Source: Ancylobacter koreensis (GTDB taxonomy: Bacteria; Pseudomonadota; Alphaproteobacteria; Rhizobiales; Xanthobacteraceae). Taken from it: 64,000 nucleotides of DNA. Under the pieces are notes generated by a model. That model did not search any database. It was not told where the DNA came from and saw only the letters and a list, made by a program, of their open reading frames with translations. The stretch spans positions 59,023 through 123,022 of the forward strand of contig NZ_JALKCG010000009.1 in the NCBI RefSeq assembly GCF_023016525.1, read 5' to 3'. This document shows, one piece after another, positions 55,853 through 64,000 of the stretch (position 1 is the stretch's first letter; every line of letters begins with the position of its first letter). A program made the translations under genes and the position numbers.

Positions 55853-56591
55853 AGGCAAGCGTCGGAAGGACCGCGAGCCACACGAGGATCGCCTGAAATC
55901 CCTCGATCTGCGCCGCGAGCATCTCCTGATGCGTGCGTGATCTACCCTCCAATATGCAGAGCTTTTCGCACTCCAGCAGCTGTCCCCACGCGTTGACGTG
56001 CCCCTTGCGCCAGCGCGTAAGCGTGAAACTCGGCCTTCCGAGCATGGTTTCGACGAAACGCTGCGCGGGGCCGGGAGGAAAGAGCGAGAACCGCAGGGCC
56101 AGCATCTCGACCTCGCGATAGAGGAGGGGATTCTTTATCTGCTCTCGTTCTTCGATAATGATGCTGCGGTACAGGCGGACGAAGCTGACGACGATGCTGC
56201 GTTCCGACAGACGCAGAAACGTCTCCGACACCAGGCCCAGGCGAACGGAAACGGCCGTCTGTTCGAAATAGGCCGCTATGGCCCGGGCGCGGTCCGCAAC
56301 GATGGGGTCGCCCTTAACGGCTTTGCTCAGGCCATCGCTCGCCATGTAGGCTTCAAGCGAGACCAGAAACCGGAAAATCTCGGTGTTCTCGGGCGCGTCT
56401 ATGAGAAATTTGTAGCTGTTCTGATCGCGATAGGCAGCGCGGCTGATCCGGCCGCTGGCGATCCAGGTCAGAACAAGGCTGGGAATGCCTATAAGCCCGA
56501 CCACCAGAGTGGCAGGCCCTTCGTCCACTTGCAGGCACTGCGCGCCGACGACCCACTGGCACAAAGGGTCGAGAAGGGACAGAACCGCCAT
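55824..56591 (-). CDS. Hypothetical membrane protein
   Basis: A 255-residue protein with one membrane segment near each end ([40 protein letters not shown]) and a helical central domain ([38 protein letters not shown]). The layout recalls DUF4760-type proteins, but I cannot assign it. Codon use is clearly less GC-biased than that of its neighbours, a sign of transfer. Its 3' end overlaps that of rlmE by 29 bp. Confidence 0.7.
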   Translation of the reverse strand: MAVLSLLDPLCQWVVGAQCLQVDEGPATLVVGLIGIPSLVLTWIASGRISRAAYRDQNSYKFLIDAPENTEIFRFLVSLEAYMASDGLSKAVKGDPIVADRARAIAAYFEQTAVSVRLGLVSETFLRLSERSIVVSFVRLYRSIIIEEREQIKNPLLYREVEMLALRFSLFPPGPAQRFVETMLGRPSFTLTRWRKGHVNAWGQLLECEKLCILEGRSRTHQEMLAAQIEGFQAILVWLAVLPTLAFILLVPAAP

Positions 56592-56721
56592 CTGGAATTA
56601 TCAGATGGTCGGCCAGGGACGATCTACCATTGAACTGCCGTCTGTGAGATTTCGGGAAACAGGCTCCTGTCGAGCAGGCATGTTGATACAACAACAGGGC
56701 CGCGCCAGCAAGGTTCCTCGC

Positions 56722-58263
56722 CTACGCCGCGCTGCCCATCTCGTTCGGCGTCTCGGCGGGGGCGGCGGGCTTGACGCGGCGCTGCGCCAGTTCCGCCCCG
56801 GCATCGGGCGGCAGCCGCAGGAAGAAGAACACCGAGCACACCGCGATTGCCGAGACCACGAGGAAGGCCACGCTGAAGTCGGCCAGCTGTATCTCGCCCG
56901 TACCGCGCCATGTCCGCATGCCGTCGAGCACCAGCGCGGCGGTGGCGACGCCGGTGGAGATCGACACCTGCTGCGCCACGCTGGCGAAGCTGGTCGCCCG
57001 GCTCATCGCCTCGGACGGCACGTCGGCATAGGAGAGCGCGTTCGTGCTGGTGAACTGCAGCGAGCGGAAAAAGCCGCCGAGCAGCAGCGCTCCGATCAGC
57101 ACCAGATGCGGCATGTCCGGCCGGAACAGCGCCCCGACGGCGATGAAGACCGACGCGATTAGGCAATTGACCACTAGCACCCGGCGGAAGCCAAAGGCGC
57201 GGATGATCGGCGCGGCGGTGAACTTCATCGTCATCGCGCCGGCGGCGGAGGCGAAGGTGATGAGCCCCGAGGCGAAGGGGCTCATGCCGAAGCCGAGCTG
57301 CAGAAGCAGCGGCAGCAGGAAGGGCAGGGCGCCGATGCCGATGCGGAACAGCGAGGCGCCGACCACGCCGGCATAGAAGGTCGGGATCTTCAGCAGGTTG
57401 AGGTCGAGGATCGGCCGGTCGGTGTGGCGCGCATGGCGGACATAGAACACCATTGCCACCGCGCCCACCGCGATGACCGCGAAGGCGATGGAGGGCGACA
57501 CCGCGTGCTGGCCGAGCAGCGCGAAGCCGAAGACGAGGCCCGCCAGCCCGACGCCCGACAGCGCCATGCCGCGGAAATCGAAGGCCGGCACGTTCTCCTC
57601 GCGTATGTCGGGAATGAAGCGCGTGGCGAGCGCGATGCCGACGAGCCCGATCGGCAGGTTGAGGAAGAAGATGTAGCGCCAGTCGAAATAGGTGGTGATG
57701 AAGCCGCCGAGCGGCGGGCCGAGCACCGGCCCCAGCAAGGCTGGGATGGTGAGCCAGGCGAGCGCGGAGACCAGCTCTTCCTTCGGCACGGTGCGCAGGA
57801 TGACGAGGCGGCCGACCGGCACCATCATCGCTCCGCCCATGCCCTGGATGATGCGGAAGGCCACGAAGTCCGGCAGCGAGTGCGCCATTCCGCACAGCAG
57901 CGAGCCGATGGTGAAGATGATAATGGCGGCGCGGAACACGGTGCGCGAGCCGAATCGGTCGGCGAACCAGCCGCTGGCCGGAATGAACACCGCGAGGCTG
58001 AGCAGATATGACGTCAGCGCCAGCTTGAGCGAGATCGGGTCCTCATGCAGATCGGCCGCGATGGCCGGCAGCGAGGTCGCGATGACGGTCGAATCGAGCT
58101 GCTCCATGAACAGCGCGCAGGCGACGATCAGGGGGACGAGACGTTCGGAGCGCACGGCTGGGACCGGTTCCTCAGTGGGGGTGGGCAGGTTGTCGACAGT
58201 TCTCACGCCTATAACGCTGCAAACGGGCGTCGGCGACCCGGATCGCACGCAAAAATCCGTCAT
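56722..58263 (-). CDS. MFS drug exporter, DHA2 (14-helix) family
   Basis: A 513-residue inner-membrane antiporter. Motifs: FMEQLDSTVIATSLPAIAAD in helix 1, GWFADRFGSRTVFRAAIII loop 2-3 motif A, and LLGPVLGPPLGGFITTYFDW, the motif C GPxLGG of exporters, followed by WRYIFFLNLP. About 14 helices. Substrates are probably hydrophobic or organic toxic compounds. The ATG at 58263 is used; a start closer to LVPLIVACALFME would be possible because the first 40 residues are not conserved. Faces away from guaB. Confidence 0.92.
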   Translation of the reverse strand: MTDFCVRSGSPTPVCSVIGVRTVDNLPTPTEEPVPAVRSERLVPLIVACALFMEQLDSTVIATSLPAIAADLHEDPISLKLALTSYLLSLAVFIPASGWFADRFGSRTVFRAAIIIFTIGSLLCGMAHSLPDFVAFRIIQGMGGAMMVPVGRLVILRTVPKEELVSALAWLTIPALLGPVLGPPLGGFITTYFDWRYIFFLNLPIGLVGIALATRFIPDIREENVPAFDFRGMALSGVGLAGLVFGFALLGQHAVSPSIAFAVIAVGAVAMVFYVRHARHTDRPILDLNLLKIPTFYAGVVGASLFRIGIGALPFLLPLLLQLGFGMSPFASGLITFASAAGAMTMKFTAAPIIRAFGFRRVLVVNCLIASVFIAVGALFRPDMPHLVLIGALLLGGFFRSLQFTSTNALSYADVPSEAMSRATSFASVAQQVSISTGVATAALVLDGMRTWRGTGEIQLADFSVAFLVVSAIAVCSVFFFLRLPPDAGAELAQRRVKPAAPAETPNEMGSAA

Positions 58264-58379
58264 CACGTTCGGGTTACGTAGCGGTTGCACCGCCCGTGCG
58301 GCCGCGTGGTATCCGCGTGGCCGCAATGCGTGCGGCACAGAGGTACAAGCCTAGGAAAGCGGTGCGGGCCATGGTATGA

Positions 58380-59987
<1,608 letters not shown>

Positions 59988-60031
59988 GCGGCGGGCCTGT
60001 TCGGTCCGCCTCGTGAAAGGGAGCGCGTTCC

Positions 60032-60463
60032 ATGTACGTCACCGCCGTGCTGCTGCCGGTCTTCGTGCAGGTCGCACTCACCTTCGCGGTGCTCATCCGT
60101 CTCGGCATGAAGCGGCTTTCGGCCATCCGGGGCGGAGCGGTCGTGCGCGAGCGCGTGATCATCGACGAGACGGGCTGGCCGCTCGATGTGCGGCAGGCAA
60201 GCAACTGCTTCCGCAACCAGTTCGAAGTGCCGGTGCTGTTCTATGTGCTGGCCATTCTGGCGCTCATCACCCGGCAGGCGGGCGACGTCTTCGTCGTGCT
60301 GGCCTGGCTGTTCGTGCTGAGCCGGGTCGTCCACGCCGTGGTGCACGTCACCAGCAACGATGTGCGCTGGCGCTTCGGCGCCTTCGCCTTCGGCGTTCTT
60401 GTGCTTCTGGCCATGTGGGTGCTGTTCGCGCTGGCCATATTGCTGGCTCCGGCGCTGCCGTGA
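60032..60463 (+). CDS. MAPEG family membrane protein
   Basis: A 143-residue membrane protein with four helices. The segment RQASNCFRNQFEVPVLFYVL and the HVTSNDVRWRFGAFAFG region are typical of the bacterial MAPEG (membrane-associated eicosanoid/glutathione metabolism) group, which may act as a glutathione transferase. Gene order guaB-MAPEG-methyltransferase-guaA with gaps of 25-45 bp suggests co-transcription. Confidence 0.9.
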   Translation: MYVTAVLLPVFVQVALTFAVLIRLGMKRLSAIRGGAVVRERVIIDETGWPLDVRQASNCFRNQFEVPVLFYVLAILALITRQAGDVFVVLAWLFVLSRVVHAVVHVTSNDVRWRFGAFAFGVLVLLAMWVLFALAILLAPALP

Positions 60464-60488
60464 GCCTCGTATTGAGAATGGAGTTCCG

Positions 60489-61814
60489 ATGACGCCGGCC
60501 GCCAGGCTTTCCGCCGCCATCGAGGTGATCGGCACGCTTCTGTCCGAACGCCGCCCGGCCGCCGACGTGCTGAAGGAGTGGGGCCGCAGCCACCGCTTCG
60601 CCGGGTCGGGAGACCGCGCGGCGCTGTCCTCGCTCGTTTATGACGCGCTGCGCCGGCGCGCCTCCGCCGCCTATGTCATGGGGGAAGCGGTCGGCGCGGA
60701 AACGCCCCGCGCATTGCTGCTCGGCACGCTGCGGCTCGCGCGCGGGGTCGATGCCGAGGCCATCGCCGCCCTGTGCGACGGCTCGCGTTTCGCTCCCGCC
60801 CCGCTGACCGACGACGAGCGCGCCCGCCTTGCCGACGCCTCGCTCGACGCGGCGCCCGCCGCCGTGCGCGGCGACTATCCCGAATGGCTCGACGCCCCAC
60901 TCGCCGCCGTCTTCGGCGAGGCCCGCGCCGAGGAAGGCGCGGCGCTGGCCGAGCGCGCGCCGCTGGACCTGCGCGTCAATTCGCTGAAGGGCGCGATTGA
61001 AAAGGCACGCCAGCAGCTCGACCATCTCTCGCCCACGCCGGGAAACTGGTCGCCGCTGGCGCTGCGCATCGCGCTGGAGGCGGACGGCAAGGCGCCGCCG
61101 CTGACCGCCGAGCCGGCCTATCTCAAGGGCCTCGTCGAAATCCAGGACGAGGGCTCGCAGATCGCCGCCATCCTCGCCGCCCCGCCGCGCGGCGGGCAGG
61201 TGCTGGACCTGTGCGCCGGCGGTGGCGGCAAGACGCTGGAGCTTGCCGCGCTGATGGACAATGCCGGCCAGCTCTATGCCTATGACGACGATTTGCGTCG
61301 CCTCGCCCCGATCCACGAGCGGCTTCAGCGCGCGGGCGTGCACAATGTGCAGGTGCGCTCGCCCAAGGGGCGCGGCACCGAGCGCGCCGACGTGCTCGCC
61401 GATCTTGAAGGGCGCATGGACCTCGTTCTGGTCGACGCGCCCTGCACCGGCACCGGCACCTGGCGCCGCAACCCGGACGCCAAATGGCGCATGCGCCCCG
61501 GCGCGCTGGCCGAGCGCATGAAGGACCAGGCGGAAATCCTCGACGCCGCCGTGCGCTTCGTGAAGCCCGGCGGGCGGCTTGCCTATGTCACCTGCTCGCT
61601 GCTCGACGAGGAAAATGTGGGACAGGTGCGCGCCTTCCTCGACCGCCATGGCGAGTTCCGCATCGTGCCGCCCGCCGAGACGGCGCTGGCCCTCGGCGAG
61701 CGCGGCATCGCCCTGCGCGAAGCGGCGCTGGAGCGTCCCGAAGGCCTGCTGCTGACGCCCCGCCGCACCAACACCGACGGATTCTTCGTCAGCGTCATGG
61801 TACGCGGCGCATGA
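60489..61814 (+). CDS. RsmB-like rRNA (cytosine-C5) methyltransferase
   Basis: A 441-residue SAM-dependent enzyme of the Nol1/Nop2/Sun family. An N-terminal NusB-like helical domain is followed by the catalytic domain: VLDLCAGGGGKTLELAALMD SAM loop, VLVDAPCTGTGTWRRNPD and LAYVTCSLLDEENVGQV, which carry the two family Cys. The family methylates C967 of 16S rRNA (RsmB) or related sites; the exact target is not fixed here. The ATG at 60489 is chosen because the domain begins there. Followed by guaA after 45 bp. Confidence 0.93.
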   Translation: MTPAARLSAAIEVIGTLLSERRPAADVLKEWGRSHRFAGSGDRAALSSLVYDALRRRASAAYVMGEAVGAETPRALLLGTLRLARGVDAEAIAALCDGSRFAPAPLTDDERARLADASLDAAPAAVRGDYPEWLDAPLAAVFGEARAEEGAALAERAPLDLRVNSLKGAIEKARQQLDHLSPTPGNWSPLALRIALEADGKAPPLTAEPAYLKGLVEIQDEGSQIAAILAAPPRGGQVLDLCAGGGGKTLELAALMDNAGQLYAYDDDLRRLAPIHERLQRAGVHNVQVRSPKGRGTERADVLADLEGRMDLVLVDAPCTGTGTWRRNPDAKWRMRPGALAERMKDQAEILDAAVRFVKPGGRLAYVTCSLLDEENVGQVRAFLDRHGEFRIVPPAETALALGERGIALREAALERPEGLLLTPRRTNTDGFFVSVMVRGA

Positions 61815-61859
61815 GCCGGATATGAACGCAAACCGACCGAGAGAGCTGACAGAGACACC

Positions 61860-63446
61860 ATGAGCCAGACCGACGCTGCCGCCCATCACGACACGATCCT
61901 GATCATCGACTTCGGCTCGCAGGTCACGCAGCTCATCGCCCGCCGCGTGCGCGAGGAGGGTGTCTATTCGGAGATCGTGCCGTATCAGAGCGCGGCCGAG
62001 GCGGTGCGCCGGCTCAAGCCCGTCGGCATCATCTTCTCCGGCGGCCCGGCCTCGGTCATCGACGAAGGCAGCCCGCGTGCCCCGCAGGAGGCGTTCGACG
62101 CCGGCGTGCCCATCTTCGCCATTTGCTACGGCCAGCAGACCGCCGCGCTCCAGCTCGGCGGCGAGGTGGAGGGCGGCCACGCCGCCGAATTCGGCCGCGC
62201 CGAGGTGACGGTGAACAAGCCTTCCGCGCTCTATGATGGCGTGTGGGAGGTGGGCGAGCGCTACCCCGTCTGGATGAGCCATGGCGACCGCGTGACCCGA
62301 CTGCCGGAAGGCTTCGAGGTGGTCGCTACCTCCGAGAACGCGCCCTGCGCCGTCGCGGTGGACGAGGAGCGGCGCATCTACACCACCATGTTCCACCCGG
62401 AAGTGGTGCACACCCCGCACGGCGCGGCGCTGATCCGCAACTTCGTGCGCCAGATTTCCGGCGCGCGCGGCGACTGGGGCATGAAGGCCTATCGCGACGA
62501 ATCCATCCGCCGCATCCGCGAGCAGGTCGGCTCCGAGAAGGTGATCTGCGGCCTGTCGGGGGGTGTGGATTCCTCCGTCGCCGCCGTGCTGATCCATGAG
62601 GCGATCGGCGACCAGCTCACCTGCGTGTTCGTCGACCATGGCCTGCTGCGTCTGGGCGAGGCCGAGAAGGTGGTCACCCTGTTCCGCGACGCCTACAACA
62701 TCCCGCTGGTGCACGTGGACGCCTCCGAGATGTTCCTCGGTGCGCTGGAAGGCGTCACTGACCCGGAAGTGAAGCGAAAGACCATCGGCAAGCTGTTCAT
62801 CGACGTGTTCGAGGCCGAGGCGAAGAAGATCGGCCAAGATGGGACAGGGATTCCGGCGTTCCTTGCGCAGGGCACGCTCTACCCCGACGTGATCGAGTCT
62901 GTGTCCTTCACCGGCGGCCCGTCGGTGACGATCAAGAGCCACCACAATGTCGGTGGCCTGCCCGAGCGCATGAACATGAAGCTCGTCGAGCCGCTGCGCG
63001 AACTGTTCAAGGACGAGGTGCGCGCGCTCGGCCGCGAACTTGGCCTGCCCGAAGTCTTCGTCGGCCGCCACCCCTTCCCGGGGCCCGGCCTCGCCATTCG
63101 CTGCCCCGGCGAGATCACCCGCGACAAGCTCGACATATTGCGCCTCGCCGACGAGATCTATCTCGAAGAGATCCGCCGCCACGGCCTGTATGACGAGATC
63201 TGGCAGGCCTTCGCGGTGATCCTGCCGGTGAAGACGGTGGGCGTGATGGGCGACTACCGCACCTACGACTATGTGGTGGGCCTGCGCGCCGTGACCTCGG
63301 TCGACGGCATGACGGCGGACTTCTACCCCTTCGACATGGCCTTCCTCGGCCGCGTGGCGACGCGGATCGTCAACGAGGTAAAGGGCGTCAATCGCGTCGT
63401 CTACGACGTGACGAGCAAGCCGCCCGGGACGATCGAGTGGGAATGA
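61860..63446 (+). CDS. guaA: GMP synthase (glutamine-hydrolysing)
   Basis: A 528-residue enzyme that amidates XMP to GMP. The class I glutamine amidotransferase domain has the nucleophile C89 in [18 protein letters not shown] and the His-Glu pair in [16 protein letters not shown]. The ATP pyrophosphatase domain has [20 protein letters not shown], and the C-terminal dimerisation domain has [16 protein letters not shown], ending in PPGTIEWE. The 3' end is a common integration site of genomic islands; the remainder of the window supports that. Confidence 0.97.
   Translation: MSQTDAAAHHDTILIIDFGSQVTQLIARRVREEGVYSEIVPYQSAAEAVRRLKPVGIIFSGGPASVIDEGSPRAPQEAFDAGVPIFAICYGQQTAALQLGGEVEGGHAAEFGRAEVTVNKPSALYDGVWEVGERYPVWMSHGDRVTRLPEGFEVVATSENAPCAVAVDEERRIYTTMFHPEVVHTPHGAALIRNFVRQISGARGDWGMKAYRDESIRRIREQVGSEKVICGLSGGVDSSVAAVLIHEAIGDQLTCVFVDHGLLRLGEAEKVVTLFRDAYNIPLVHVDASEMFLGALEGVTDPEVKRKTIGKLFIDVFEAEAKKIGQDGTGIPAFLAQGTLYPDVIESVSFTGGPSVTIKSHHNVGGLPERMNMKLVEPLRELFKDEVRALGRELGLPEVFVGRHPFPGPGLAIRCPGEITRDKLDILRLADEIYLEEIRRHGLYDEIWQAFAVILPVKTVGVMGDYRTYDYVVGLRAVTSVDGMTADFYPFDMAFLGRVATRIVNEVKGVNRVVYDVTSKPPGTIEWE
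63411..63446. other. Candidate island attachment site at guaA 3' end
   Basis: The last codons of guaA (CCGGGACGATCGAGTGGGAATGA within it) are the known target of several guaA-specific integrases, and an integrase fragment starts 221 bp downstream in the same direction. The matching attR copy would be outside the window, so the exact core is unknown. Confidence 0.45.
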
Positions 63447-63561
63447 ACTAGGGTGGTTTCAGACCATCCCGAGCCGTGCCGGAGATCGAACCAACCCTCT
63501 GGCTAACAACGATTTTTCTTCCTACCCCGTATCACTGCATGTCATCCCAGCCGGACCACTT

Positions 63562-63635
63562 TGTTGGTACCGATGTTGGTATAGCGCAGGATGGTCGAGA
63601 AACGGCTTCCGGTACCAACAGCGCCTGTTGATGGT
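63562..63635. repeat. Cluster of GTTGGTA repeats upstream of the integrase gene
   Basis: A perfect 10-bp inverted pair TGTTGGTACC (63562-63571) and GGTACCAACA (63611-63620), with a direct partial copy GATGTTGGTAT (from 63572) and a near copy TGTTGATGGTATCC (from 63626). The spacing and position ahead of an integrase gene fit arm-type binding sites or an integrase promoter operator. Confidence 0.55.
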
Positions 63636-63666
63636 ATCCGTTCGCCCCCCGACCGGATGCGGATTT

Positions 63667-63954
63667 ATGAGCAAACTCACTGATAAAGAACTGAAAAATC
63701 TGAAGTCGAGGGCCAAACTCTACAAGGTGACGGACCGCGACGGGATGTATGCGGCCGTCACCCCGACCGGGGTCGTCTTGTTCCGGTATCAGTATCGGGT
63801 GAACGGGCGGCAGGAGGTCTTGACCATCGGCCGATATAGCGCCGCAGCAGCGCGCAGCCTGACACGGGCGCCCGAAGCGCTGGAATACGGCGTGGAGGTG
63901 TCGCTTGCGGAGGCATGGCCTGGTGCCGGTTTCGTGGACGCGCAGTTAAGCTAA
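63667..63954 (+). pseudogene. P4-type tyrosine integrase, N-terminal fragment cut by an IS
   Basis: A 95-residue remnant. MSKLTDKELKNLKSRAKLYK and the FRYQYRVNGRQEVLTIGRYS segment match the arm-DNA-binding N-terminal domain (DUF4102) of P4-type site-specific integrases. The conserved VSLAEA motif at residue about 83 is where sequence similarity stops: the following WPGAGFVDAQLS is read out of inserted IS sequence. The catalytic C-terminal domain is missing. Some in-frame residues before VSLAEA are also atypical. Confidence 0.82.
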
Positions 63955-64000
63955 TCCGACGTCCCGCTCGAACTCCATCGGGCTGACGTAGCCGATGGTC
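63916..64000 (-). mobile_element. IS3-family insertion sequence, one end (runs out of window)
   Basis: The junction with the integrase is at about 63916, where a TGGCCTGGTGCCGGTTTC terminus starts, similar in form to IS3-family inverted repeats. On the minus strand 63946-64000 encodes the last residues of an IS3 OrfB transposase. Confidence 0.72.
63946..64000 (-). CDS. IS3-family transposase OrfB, C-terminal end (partial)
   Basis: Eighteen codons at the window edge read TIGYVSPMEFERDVGLA and stop. The pattern GYxSPxEFE is the usual C-terminal ending of the DDE integrase-core transposases of IS3 elements, whose start must lie beyond the window. It is oriented towards the integrase fragment. 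Confidence 0.72.
   Translation of the reverse strand, partial: TIGYVSPMEFERDVGLA

Noticed and set aside
63562..63635. CRISPR-like repeats near the integrase
   Set aside because: Only about ten bases long, in mixed orientation and irregular spacing; better read as integrase or operator sites.

Overview
The window is a GC-rich alphaproteobacterial chromosome segment, most likely from the order Hyphomicrobiales (Rhizobiales) and plausibly from Xanthobacteraceae-like bacteria (Ancylobacter, Starkeya, Xanthobacter). The order is supported by the acpXL-lpxXL very-long-chain fatty acid operon for lipid A, two IalB-family proteins, DUF2865 and DUF1127 proteins, and REP-like palindromes of the GTCATGGCCGGGCTTG type. 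The family-level guess is inference. No species can be named from sequence alone. The right end is the edge of an inserted mobile element.

Layout. 1-14.4 kb is mostly housekeeping: the 3' part of an RgpF-like polysaccharide gene, NAD synthetase, a glutamyl-tRNA synthetase, a DUF2865 protein, CreA, cysS with a coupled acetyltransferase, a LOG-family protein, an ArsR regulator followed by an Atm1-type ABC exporter, and the psd-pssA phosphatidylethanolamine pair. 14.4-23.2 kb is mixed: an AprI/Inh-like lipoprotein, an SDR, a chromate transporter, a two-gene secreted/membrane unit with an inverted-repeat promoter region, a divergent LysR/EamA pair, and a rhodanese gene translationally coupled to a sulfotransferase-like gene. 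23.2-28.9 kb is a putrescine/polyamine module: two class III aminotransferases diverge from a gamma-glutamylputrescine synthetase-like gene and a PotF-like binding protein, with a 14-bp perfect palindrome in the shared promoter region.

29.0-35.3 kb is the minus-strand operon acpXL, fabZXL, fabF2XL, fabF1XL, an SDR reductase, adh2XL, lpxXL. Together these supply a carrier, a condensing pair, two reductase types, a dehydratase and an acyltransferase, so a nearly self-contained elongation cycle for the C28-type lipid A acyl chain. FabF2XL has lost its active-site Cys and resembles a chain-length-factor subunit. 35.6-43.1 kb is the alpha-2-macroglobulin/PbpC pair. Then come DUF1127, a GST, tRNA-Gln(CTG) and small membrane or hypothetical proteins.

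46.0-53.7 kb is the most unusual region. A 1728-residue autotransporter has an acidic passenger built from RTX-like calcium nonapeptides in 24-residue units, and part of it is a near-identical 546-bp tandem repeat. It diverges from a serine-recombinase-fold protein in which every catalytic residue is replaced but the Hin-like HTH is kept, and two IalB paralogues flank the pair. 54-63.4 kb returns to housekeeping (Ppx/GppA, RlmE, MFS exporter, guaB, MAPEG, an RsmB-like methyltransferase, guaA). Beyond the guaA 3' end lie a truncated P4-type integrase, a cluster of GTTGGTA repeats, and the end of an IS3-family element, consistent with a genomic island integrated at guaA.
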